Shown piece by piece: positions 38,701 through 47,500 of a DNA stretch of 64,000 nt (position 1 is its first letter; every line of letters starts with the position of its first letter). Under the pieces are notes generated by a model, which searched no databases, was not told the DNA's origin, and saw only the letters and a program-made list of their open reading frames with translations. The stretch comes from Aspidiotus rigidus (lineage: Eukaryota > Arthropoda > Insecta > Hemiptera > Diaspididae): assembly GCA_035079385.1 (NCBI GenBank), contig JAVHKY010000001.1:13788501-13852500 (forward strand). Reading direction: 5' to 3'. The position numbers were made by a program, and so were the translations under genes.

Positions 38701-41475
38701 AGTGGAGGAAAGACGTAGAGAGTTTCAACCGATTGAGTGTGAATGCATAATAATTGTATGGCAGTCTGGTACAGTCTCTTCTTCGCATCTAGATTTTTAG
38801 AAGAAGGTTGACCAGAGATCTGGAGTTTATAAGATACGAAGAAATTTGTTTGCAAGTAGGTTTTTTTCAAATTTCGTCGTTTCAAGACTCTAAGATGAGA
38901 GTTCGCAATATTTTTTGTTGTCTGTGGCATGGCGGGAAGTTGAGTATAATCAGTGATACAAGCGAAGGTGGTAGCTTGTTTAGCTGCTGGGTCTACCACG
39001 CCATGGGCTCATATGACCCGAAATCTAAATGAAGATGATTGGGGTCTCGATTGAAGTCAGGGTTTCAAAAGCAAGGGGAATTCTTTGTGCGAGGGAATTG
39101 ATGAAACTTTAGGCGGACTTGGCGGCTAGGCTTATGACGCTGACACTGACTCATACTTCGTACTATCCAAATGTTGTTGGTTGAGCAGCTGAGGGCACTC
39201 GTGCTCGTGCTTTGCACTCGCCTGCGGCGCAGACGAGAACTCACAATGCGTTTCTTTTGTACACGTATTCTCATGAAATCGTTCAATTCTGTTTTTTGAT
39301 AATTCCACTCAATTCCAAATTTCACAATTCACAAAAAGCCGACATTAGATAGAATCAAGAATTCCACTGGTATTAACAAACATTTCAACTTCGTTTCGTA
39401 AAATAAATTTCAGAGTTCAAAGCAAAACTTATCGAGAAAGGAACGGAGGATGAAACCAGGAGAAACAGTCTCGCTCGTGTGTTCGTGTAGTCTTCAAATA
39501 ATACCCTTCAAGTTTTGAAAATTATTTCTGAATAACACAAATAAATCCTGAAAGTTTGAAAGTATTAGTCGGGCGGTTTTTGAGGTATACGGGGACAGAC
39601 AAACTAACTAATCAACAAACACACAAACTTTCTGCTTCATATATATTTAGATTTTATTGATCTGTTTTGGCCAGAAAGGAGGCAATGAATGGAAAAGCAC
39701 AGTATCAGTGAGGAGGAACACCTGTCTCAGTGCATAGGCTGAATGCAGGGATCGTGCGTAGTGCGCGAAGGGCCAGTCTAAACCCAAAAGGTTGAGTTGA
39801 GTCCTGCAATTTCAAGGTCGTTTGTTAAAGGGGGTGTAACCCGGAGCACCGTAAAAAAGTTGGGAACGGATTGGACTATTGTAGAGTTGGACGAGAAGTT
39901 TGCGATTACAACCCGTACGGAGAAAATCGATACGATTTTTTAAATTATACCTGGACATACACCGAAGGGAGGGATACTCAAACGAGAATTTTTCAATTTA
40001 CTTCATATCTTTGGTCTCCCAATTTCTGTAAATTTTATGGGAAATTTTCCGAGTTCCCTAAGGAGGTTGGTTTCCCTATTGATTCTCCTTTGGGTTCTCT
40101 CATCTCGGATGTCCAAATTCGAGCTCGATCTTTTCTCTTCTAGTCAGGTGTTTTTGAGTCATGTATATTATAGGATAACAATTCTCTTGTTCGGAAATTA
40201 AAATCCAAGATCAGATGACTATTTGGAGTTTGTCAAGTGTAGTTGGGAGTAGTCTTACTACTTGTTGCATGTTGAAAGGTTGGTGCGAAGATATCTAAGT
40301 CTTCCACAAGGAAAAACTGAAACTGTCTGTTAGATCATTTATAGCAATTAGGGAGGGAGGAAAACTCCATACTTCTCCCTGGGGGACACCGTTTTAGATG
40401 AGTTGGTTGTTTCATTCATTTCTTTCGTAAATTTTTTTCATCACTATATTAGTCGGAAAAAAATTCAATGATTTTTCCATTTTTGATGAAAAATATCAAA
40501 CAAAAAACCAAACATTGGAAAAAATTATTTATCAAAGACAAAAAGAAATTTATCAAAAAAATATAATTTAATTTATTCTACAAAAAGTTTTCTTATACCT
40601 TGACTACACTACATCATGACCATCAACTGACGACGAAACTCCTGACGACGGTCTGAGTCTCACTCTCATTCTCTGACTGGGACACGTATATAATTGTCAC
40701 AAAAATCTCCTACCTCACTTCCCCTCTCCCAAAAAACTGGATACAGTAGGTAAAGTATGGAACGCTAAATTTTTTTACAACTCTCGATCTTAAAAACCGT
40801 TGATTTTTTTCAGCGCGAAGATGATTATCAAATTTTCAAATTAACCAATCAGAAGCAAAAACACTGTTTTTCTGAACTTTATTGAGTATGAGCCCCCCGG
40901 GGGGGGGAGAATATTTCCATATAGGCAGATTTTTTGTTGAAATTTCAAATATTAGAGGAACCTGGTAGGATTTTCCTTTCTATGTCTCTGTGTTTTCAAG
41001 GCAAAGGAGAATTTGTAACTGTACGAACCAAATGAAGAGAGATTTTTAGCTTAAAGTTTTTTTCGCGAAGCAGTCAAGTATATCCACAGTTCAAAGCTGT
41101 CCATTATTAAAGCTTTGAAAATCTCTTCGAACTTCAATTGATTTTTTCAATTCCTCAAAAAGTGTTGTACAACAAGGAGCATACGACCGCCACTAATGTA
41201 TGTTCTCGCGCACTGTAGATACTGGATAACAATTTCTCTTCTTCCTTGAAGATAAGCTGAGAAGCTAAACTACGATCGCGTCGAGAATTTGTAATGTTTC
41301 CTTCAAATATGACCTCTCTACGTTCTGTCTTTAAAGAGACCATAGGAAAGCGGGCGGTGTTTGTTTAGAGTCCCTATACCTCGAATACGAAAAAGCCAAT
41401 ACACGTGCAAAAGATACAATTCAACTTACCAACAAATGCAACGATGCATTTACTCCGACAGAAACGAACCTCCAT
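14642..41475 (-). CDS. Secreted CPAP1-type protein: one chitin-binding (CBM14) domain and a long Thr/Ser/Pro/Asn/Gln-rich tail
   Basis: Five coding exons in transcript order: 41475-41430, 26671-26616, 21950-21767, 17968-17844 and 17758-14642, all with GT..AG borders and matching phases (1, 0, 1, 0). They give 1175 aa. Residues 1-31 form a signal peptide (basic start MEVRFCRSKC, then a hydrophobic run). R67-H-R-R70 fits a furin-type site. VFGRPGVDFP (97-106) leads into a peritrophin-A chitin-binding domain with six cysteines at 118, 136, 142, 152, 165 and 173, including CDGGRK and CDWWFRVEC. The remaining 1000 residues are rich in T, S, P, N and Q, apart from two ordered-looking segments at about 728-758 (ALSAYLEDPEQF) and 1007-1051. 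Proteins with one such domain are the CPAP1 family (cuticular proteins analogous to peritrophins), which bind chitin in the apical extracellular matrix of cuticle-forming epithelia. The specific member is not assigned. Apart from the furin function, expression and exact 5' end, the structure is well supported. Confidence 0.92.
17844..17968 (-). CDS. CPAP1-like gene, exon with first half of the chitin-binding domain (residues 96-137)
   Basis: Exon of 125 nt. Its first two bases complete a split Gly codon, then it encodes VFGRPGVDFP and the stretch with C118, GYYADLDTHC (C136) and Q137. The acceptor reads TTTAG and the donor CAG|GTACGC. It joins at phase 0 to VFHVCDGG in the next exon, which splits the CBM14 domain just after its second cysteine. 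Confidence 0.9.
18413..18780. repeat. Foldback MITE, copy 1
   Basis: Arms of about 130 bp (18413-18554 and 18655-18780) are inverted copies sharing CATGAACTATAGAAGGTATT and CTAGAAGTATTTTC, with an unpaired GC-richer centre of about 100 bp containing GTTGCGACGCGTAACGTGTC. The same element occurs at about 35590-36000. The translated arms produce look-alike short ORFs that are not genes. No transposase is encoded. Confidence 0.85.
19180..19740 (-). pseudogene. Decayed LINE reverse transcriptase, fragment A
   Basis: On the minus strand the first part (about 19735-19640) reads NGTPRKR.VSLFLITINNLT, a damaged form of the NGVPQGSVLSPxLF-IxINDL reverse-transcriptase motif. Further on (about 19390-19190) come VKFLDLTIES and LLNSLIRPQFDYG, the thumb region typical of Jockey- or CR1-like non-LTR retrotransposons. 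There are frame breaks and the catalytic YxDD region is lost. A related fragment lies at 40225-40425. Confidence 0.7.
19884..19968. repeat. Small hairpin with 33-bp arms
   Basis: Arms 19884-19916 and 19936-19968 are inverted copies matching at 31 of 33 positions around a 19-nt loop, with core CTGCGTGGAAAA. It may be the tip of a MITE. Any hairpin RNA would come from the host-gene intron or from independent transcription; neither is shown. Confidence 0.75.
20151..20536. repeat. Minisatellite locus 1 bounded by inverted ends
   Basis: The 14-bp end AGCGGGGAACCCGC (20151-20164) is perfectly inverted at 20523-20536. Between them about six units of roughly 35-47 bp run from 20260 to 20510. The unit is close to GGACTTGGAATAATTTCGAC followed by TCTCGAGCTATATATGATAG. 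A TGACGTCA palindrome lies at 20230-20237. The same unit recurs at 29.2, 36.0 and, inverted, at 43.2-44.9 kb. Confidence 0.8.
21767..21950 (-). CDS. CPAP1-like gene, linker exon with RHRR site (residues 35-95)
   Basis: Exon of 184 nt between a CCAACAG acceptor and a CAAG|GTAAGA donor. It encodes a hydrophilic linker that begins AVVVPSSVLYDY, contains YRRHRRKLP (R67-x-R-R70) and ends QFQEYQ plus one base of a Gly codon completed in the next exon. It joins at phase 0 to the end of the signal-peptide exon. No known domain. Confidence 0.85.
21951..26615 (-). other. CPAP1-like gene, 4.7-kb intron
   Basis: Mostly unique AT-rich sequence. About 22807-22871 is a weak inverted repeat starting GATCAGCAAAAA, similar to the start of the foldback at 7755. 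About 23290-23620 has weak similarity to the minisatellite family of 20.3 and 29.2 kb. No coding feature supported. Confidence 0.7.
26616..26671 (-). CDS. CPAP1-like gene, exon with the rest of the signal peptide (residues 16-34)
   Basis: A 56-nt micro-exon, acceptor TTTCAG and donor AAG|GTGAGT. Its first two bases complete the Gly16 codon. Only one of its three frames is open, and that frame encodes the hydrophobic AVYIWTLLDGVISASVNK, which continues the signal-peptide core from the ATG exon. Cleavage is likely near residues 30-32 (VISAS|V). Confidence 0.82.
28060..28580. repeat. Direct repeats of about 110 bp flanking the hAT-like MITE
   Basis: The stretch at 28060-28175 (CAGAGCTC.., TGTCAACTACTTACCAAC, AAATCGAC, AAATCAGTCAA) recurs in diverged form at 28471-28580 (CAGAGCAC.., TGTCAACTACTCACCAAC). 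The MITE lies between the two copies, which differ by many substitutions and predate it. Confidence 0.65.
28226..28413. mobile_element. hAT-like MITE with 8-bp target duplication
   Basis: Element 28234-28405 (172 bp) has ends CAGTGGTGCGGTG and CACCGCACCACTG, perfectly inverted, and is flanked by CTCGATTT (28226-28233) and CTCGATTC (28406-28413), a target duplication with one mismatch. An 8-bp duplication and CA..TG ends fit the hAT superfamily. The interior is homopolymer-rich (A14, C12) and codes for nothing. Confidence 0.82.
29195..29640. repeat. Minisatellite locus 2, about eight units of 48 bp
   Basis: Units are recognisable by ACTTGGAAAAATTTCGACTT, then CGAGCCATAATATATGATAG. The TGATAG-type marks fall at about 29271, 29312, 29359, 29407, 29454, 29502, 29551 and 29601, a spacing of 41-50 bp. 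Units are diverged, so the array is old. The overlapping minus-strand ORFs of 119 and 137 codons reflect the repeat and are not genes. Confidence 0.82.
29660..30135 (+). pseudogene. Decayed LINE reverse transcriptase, fragment D
   Basis: The plus strand encodes KYLGIWFHSNLNFRLHF, then a frame-broken RRRIKVSTVLSVLSCNAP-like segment and KKIQRRVALSYAAASTEALR with PIDLLAEERAVVF, the thumb and C-terminal region of an R1- or Jockey-like non-LTR polyprotein. It starts directly behind the 29.2-29.6 kb minisatellite. At least two frameshifts are needed to read through, so it is a relic. Confidence 0.72.
32471..32646. mobile_element. hAT-like MITE with GGCTAGAG duplication
   Basis: GGCTAGAG occurs at 32471-32478 and 32639-32646. 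The left end reads CAGGGGTGGATTTAAGG, and near the right end the inverted strand reads CAGGGTGGACATTGATC. Both lead to TTGGGC, so the inner arms pair partly. The right duplication lies about 17 bp beyond the inner CAGGG end, so the exact right border is uncertain. Confidence 0.6.
35590..36000. repeat. Foldback MITE, copy 2
   Basis: Left arm from about 35600 and right arm ending about 35990 match the arms of copy 1 (ACTTTTGGAATG, CATGAACTAT, AAGTATTTTCGACGCTGAGT). The unpaired centre (for example ACGTTACGCGTCGCAACAG) is the reverse complement of the copy 1 centre, so the two copies lie in opposite orientation inside introns of one gene. A short minisatellite follows directly. Confidence 0.82.
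36010..36170. repeat. Minisatellite locus 3 (short)
   Basis: About two units with the family pattern (TTGGAAAAATCTAGGCTCTG, AGCCATAATATATTATGATAG), then the same tail as locus 2: TTTGAATTTGAATTC followed by a CTGCGTTCCTC-like segment. It follows MITE copy 2 directly. Confidence 0.65.
40225..40425 (-). pseudogene. Decayed LINE reverse transcriptase, fragment B
   Basis: The minus strand encodes NGVPQGEVW followed by SLIAINDLTDSFSF, the same reverse-transcriptase motif as fragment A and in the same position relative to the flanking sequence. DNA similarity to fragment A is visible, including the shared TTATAG-AATTAGG-AG-GAG stretch. Only about 200 bp survive, with no start and early stops. Confidence 0.68.
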
Positions 41476-41510
41476 GGTTCACGCATCTGGTACAATTTGA
41501 TATGCTATAC
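41430..41510 (-). CDS. CPAP1-like gene, start-codon exon
   Basis: The ATG is at 41475-41473 and MEVRFCRSKCIVAFV is encoded to 41430, ending with one base of a Gly codon and donor G|GTAAGT. The exon begins at a TTTCAG acceptor, so 41476-41510 is 5' UTR and at least one untranslated exon lies further upstream (higher coordinates), which I could not place. Phase 1 at the donor fits the 26671 acceptor exactly, and the joined product is a textbook signal peptide. The 14.8-kb intron that follows is the largest in the gene. Confidence 0.8.
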
Positions 41511-44500
41511 CTGAAATCATAAATAATAAATATTTATTAGCGCGTTATACGCTTCCTTCCACGTAGAAATAGATACTCTATTACTCATGAATTATATGAC
41601 ATAAATTTACTGCATACACGACGTACCACGAATTCTAAAAGGCATTTTACTCGTTTGCTCGAGATAATTAACTAGGTACCAGAAGCATTTTGCGACTCTT
41701 TCAATATGTGCAGAAGAAAGTAAGACCTATAGGTATACCCAGGTAAGTACGATTACCAAAAAGGAAAACTCTAATTCGATAATTTGGTTAGATACAAATT
41801 ATTCGCGTGCATATATTGACGCGCGTGTACACTTCATGCAGTCGACGATCGTAGCAATTAATCTTCATTGTGTACGGAATTCACAGAATCCGGTTTCCTT
41901 AAAGCAATTAATAGAGAGTCATTGGCGGGTCAAGCGAGTTGCATTTTTTTCCAGACAACTGACTGCTCCCATGAATAGTTTGCTGTGTCTATGAACGAGC
42001 ATCGGATGTCCATATTGGTGAATAATGAGTTGCGAGCACGTGGCTGTGTACAAGAGTCTATAAATTTCATGTACGTATACTATGTACCTTTTTCTTTCCA
42101 ATCGAACGATCGATAAATAGAGGAAAAGATGAATAGGGAAAAAAATTGACACCCACAATCGATTTCTACTCGTTCTTTGTAACCGGTTTTCTTTACTGTG
42201 CTTATAGGATAGTGTGCGACGACGCGACGCTACAATTACGACGCACGTTTACGGTCTCACACTTGTCTTCACACAGTGTGGCAGCGTGTAATTTCCGCGA
42301 AGATGAGTCTTACGTGTATGCAATACGAGAGTGCCGGGTAATTGACGAGAAAAATCAATGACGGGATCGGTCAATGGTTGCGTAGAAGGTCGAGAGATAG
42401 CGAACGAGAATGAATAATCAAATCTGTTCGATGTACGGTATATTTTAAAAGATAGGTGCCAAAACTATTCGACAATCGTTTTATAATCATAATAATGTAA
42501 TTTGAAGCTGTAGTATGAGATGTATGAAGTACGATACTTTCATCTATTAGAATTGTTCATTAATAATCGAGAGGATCCAAGTGAGAACTGGCCTAATCGA
42601 AATCATCAATTTTCATGGTTCATTAAAGCAAATGTCTGAATTCTCACGCCAATAAGGGCAAAAAATCTTTATATTGTCGTAGTCCAATATTCCAAGTCAG
42701 TTGTTATAAGGGAAACAGAGAGAGCGACGGTATGGAATCCTGCCTACTGAATCCCACATACTACATACCTAAGTGACGAAGGATGGGTTGTCAGAAATAT
42801 TGTTGATTTTCTATATTGGAAGTTTCCTGGTCTGGTGCTACATGAGGAGGGGGTACATATGTTGACTGGTCTCTCGAGCGCTTCTATTGAATAGAAGACT
42901 TTCATCTTTCTGTAGGCTTTTCACTAGATTCTCTATGAAATCCTTAAGGAAGCCAGAAGTTGTATCGTAGTCAGTTGGCGAAAAAATGTATTTAGATGAT
43001 CGGTAGGACGCGTTGCACGGACAAACCCATCCAACCCTAACTTATTCATAAATACACTGGAAGATTACAAGAGCTTAAATAGGTTACTCTTAATGCGATT
43101 GTCTTACATTGATATTTCAATTGATAGTTTTTTCCCAACGGTATGGAGGAATAGCTCTTTAATATTACCACCCCTTCTTTCCCTCAAACAGAAACTAGGC
43201 CAATAGTTTTCCATCTCTCAGTCGTTTTTTGTTTAGACAGAGCTCAAGCTCGAAATTTTTCCTAGTCCTCTTCTCTTTTTAGAGCTCAGAGGTAGAAATT
43301 TCCTTTGAATCTAAGAACACTTCCCACGAAACTAAGTACCTTTCTCTCAAATATAAAAACTCGGCATTTTCTAAAGTCTCTCCTCTATAGAGATTCAAGC
43401 TAGAAATGTTTTCAAGCACTGATGACGTCATAATTTGGACGCAAACGTTTGTCCAAGTACACCCAATGTAAACGCAATAGCTTTGCTTCTCAAATTTACC
43501 CCTGAATTACTGCTTACGAATAAAGATCAAGAAAGATGGTTGCCTAATCGCTAAAACACCTTGCGCACCCATTCTAAAGATCATCAAACTGAGTTGATAG
43601 GATTTTATCACATTTTGAACCTGTTCTGCGGGGAGGGTGTCCAACCTTTGTCATCTTTCGTTCTTCTTGAAAATTGTGATTCCCGCGGAGGCGAGGACTC
43701 TGACCTATCTTGGGGACTAGAAAAAATTTTGTCTCTTGAGTGACTAGTGAGACTTGAAAAATTTTCCATTCTGAGCCGAAGTCATGGTCTTGTCCCTTGG
43801 GCGTTTTCCCAGGAGAAACCTACTCGTCCGGCTCAATTTTAATTGCCGAGGGAGCGAGGGATTTAATTTACATTAGAGACTCTGAAAAATGTCGACTGTT
43901 GGTAAGGAATCTGTTTATCGAGGGGTTTTTCGGAAAAAACGTCCGCCGTCCAGCCAGCCGGCAAAGCTCAGAGCTCAAAAATTTTCCAAAGCCCCTTCCC
44001 ATCATACATAGCTCGGTGGTCGGCGCATATATTCTAAAATACTAAAATACAGCCCTCGAGTAACTAGATATTCAATGTTCCATACACCATTTGACTTGGC
44101 CCTTAAATGAGCCAAATATGCAACGCTTCAAACACCATAAGACTCAGAACGTCCTTCTAAAGCATTCTAAGTCTCTCCCTCATCAAACATAGCTTGGAGG
44201 TCGGCATTTTTTTAAGTCCTCTCCTATGATATATAGCTCCAAAGTTCGGGCCTGTGACGTCACAATTTGATGACGTCATAGATCTGGTACACGAACTTTT
44301 TTTCAGATCCTACGTGCCCCATAAAACAGGTCCCTGCCACCCCTCGTTCAACTATGTTAAAGAACCCATGAGTTTTCCAAGTCCCCGTCCTTCTCTCCTA
44401 TCATATATAGTTCGGTGGTCGGTGTATATAGGCTGAAATATAGCCCCTTCGAGTTACTAGATATGCAATGTTTCATACACCGATTGACGTTGCCCCTTGA

Positions 44501-47500
44501 ATGAGCCAGATGTGCAGTGCTTCAAACACCGTAGAGATTCAGAACATCCTTCTAAGGTATTCTAAGTCCCCCTCCTATCACTTATAGCTCGGAGGTCGAA
44601 TCATGCACAGCTTGGAGGATAGGAATTTTTCAAGTCCCCCTCTCCTTTATGTATAGCTCCAAAGTTCGGGCCGTGATATCACAATTTGATGACGTCATAG
44701 ATCTGGTACGTCAACATTTTTTAGACCCCACGCGCCTCATAAAACAAGTGTTCCCTGCCACCCGTCGTTAAAGAACCCATAAGTTTCTTGGTGTAGTTGG
44801 TTCTGACCTATTTTAGGGACTTGTAAAAATTTCAACCTTCGACCTCTATGTATGACTATGAGACTTGGAAAAATTTCTATCTTGAGTAATATGGATCTGC
44901 TAAAGAACTCAATCTTAAAGTGCTCTGGAACAAAGTTCAACGACTGTTTCATACTCAAACGAACGAAATGCTGACTTATTGAATAAAATATTCAAATGAA
45001 TACTACGAGATATCAAAATCCGTATATTCTCCCATAAAAAAGGTTCCCTGTTCGCCTCAATTAATGAAGTTAATGAAAGATAACTCGCGAGCAGCGAACG
45101 AAGTAAACTACGAGTTTTTTTCATATCCTTTTACTAATTCGCACAAGGATCCGAGGCCGAAGCCCTTCTCTCCTCTGCACACAGGAATTTGTGTCTGTAA
45201 GAGGCACTGCGACGCAAGCCCTCGTAGCTCTCCAAATTATGGGATTTGTTTCCGTACATGGCCCTGTGGCTCAGGCCTTCGTCCCTAACCAAGATTTATT
45301 GTCTGTCAGAGCGAAACTGAGCGTGCTCCCTCCGCGTTCCTTCTCAATCTATAATTTTGACTTCTGGTTACGAATAAGACAGACTGAGGGAGGATTGAAC
45401 GAAAGAATTTTACTGACTGGCGACAACACCAGATTTGGCACTTGAAAAATTATATCCTCGCAGAAAGCTTTTTTTTTTATCTCAAATTCTGTTTATCTCA
45501 TGCCAAGCGAAGACTTCAAGGGTTCTCTCTGCAAAAAAGTCTTCTTGTTAAAATGACTCATTTGAGGATGGGAAAAGAGCAAGCATAGAGAGATTTTGAA
45601 ATCCGCAACTACAAATAAAAATTATGTAAACCTCCACAATGTACACTTGATAGTTCGATTTATAGGTACTCTTCGATATACTGTCTATAGTCTCTAATAG
45701 ACTTTATATTACCTTATTGGCGACTGATGAGGTACTCTTGAAGCGAAGGTAAACGCAGTATTTACTGCATCGTTAATTACAGTTAAATGAACAGTACAAT
45801 GTGCTCTCGGGTCTAGGTCTTCACCTATTGTCAGTCGGTTTCTATACTTTCAAAAGTATCCACGTTTTTTTATTCGAATTTAACGAGAGACTACAGCGAC
45901 AAAATTTTACGTCAGCTCGACGCACAGCGCGGCGGTTTCTTTAATACGTCCCACAAATTCTGTTTATCACTGTCAAACTGGTACCGTAACTATGTCACCT
46001 ACTCGTGATCGCGAATACGAGATTTTCGCGGTATTTTGGTCGCGAGAAGAGACGCGCGTAAACACGAGAGAAAGAGAGAAAAAATGTAGGAAATAACAGA
46101 AAAAAAAATTCACGATATCAGAGGGGAAAGTTTGCGACATATTGAACTTATACGTACATACCTACGGCGCAGTTTATCGAACGACGCGACGACGAACCGT
46201 TTTAGAATAATAAAAAAAAAAAAGAACAACAGCCAATTACGTAATTCTTCTTTCTGTAGAAAGTGAACAGGTAAATTAGTATTAAAACAGTATCATCCTC
46301 CTCGAGTATACAGAAATAGGCACTCTGACAGCCTTGTTTCCCAGATATTGGATGCTTCGAATCTTCTCTCGTGGGTATCATGTACGAGTTCATTCCTGAA
46401 GACACGTTATTCGCTTTTTAGTTCGTTCGACTGGTTATAAGTTCTATTTGGCCTCGGTTTCCGTTTCCTTCTATTTACTCCGCAGTATTACGCGGCACAT
46501 TGGTATGTTCTCCAATTGGCGGGCGCGAGGATTAAGAAATTTGGTTCGGTCACCGCCACAGTAACTGGGTGATGGATACGTAATACGAACAACACCAGCG
46601 TTCGCAAAACTAGGCCGACCTGTACCAGTGACCATTAGCATAGGTATTACGCGTAGGTAATCTTTGACCGAGGGACGAAGAAGAGCGTCCATACTTTCCC
46701 TACTGTGCTGCTCTTGTTACAGCGAGCAACCCGCTTTAGGCCTACATCATTCGCACCACAGACGGGTTAATCGTTCCAGGAAATATCCAGAGGATGTGAG
46801 TATCTGAATACGTCCATAGATTATCGAGAAGCAAAGTATTTCTAATTTGTAAGTGGTTAACGTCAATCAATTCCAAAAAACTTACAAAGCCCGTTCGCTA
46901 GATATTGACAGTAAAGAATATATTTAACCAGTTCTGTATACTTTTCCATGCTCATAGTTAATTTTGAAAATTTCGTTCGCTTTCTATCAATCAGCCCCGA
47001 GGTTAACGTTAGAATATTGGTTTCGTATTCGTGAGATCAAAGTTGAGAAATGCTCAGAATTCTCCCGCACGTCAAGAGGACGTCCAGTATCTACGTATAG
47101 AATTTTTTTAGAAGAAATGGTTTTTATTGCGGAGCATCGCTCTCTTGTAATTATACTCGTAGAAACGAATAGCCTAGTATGAGTCAGAATATTTGAAAAT
47201 TATATTGTTCATCGATTGTGAAGAGAACCCATAGTGAGCAATGACAAGCACGTCATCATTAACAGACGTCATGTTGGGACATAGCGGGTGGCTAAATGGC
47301 ACACGTTCATTCAGTTCTGAAAGTACTTTTTCAAGGTCGATTGGTATTTTTTGTCAAGAAACGTTCATTTTTTCTTCATATACACTAAGATGATGACAAA
47401 CTTTTTTTTTTTAGTTTGGTCGATCAGGTTAATTACTGCACTACTAAACATCATTATTTTCTTCTTTCGAGAAACAATCATTGCGCCACCGTGTTCACCC

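Larger units (their letters stand above)
26672..41429 (-). other. CPAP1-like gene, 14.8-kb intron splitting the signal peptide
   Basis: Holds the hAT-like MITEs at 28234 and 32479, a minisatellite plus LINE relic (29.2-30.1 kb), the second copy of the 18.4-kb MITE (about 35590-36000) with a short minisatellite behind it, and a LINE relic at about 40.2-40.4 kb. The tract 39500-39660, ending TTCATATATATTTAGATTTT, looks like the 3' end of a non-LTR element but was not assigned. The remainder, for instance 30.2-32.4 and 36.2-39.4 kb, shows nothing I can name. Confidence 0.7.
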
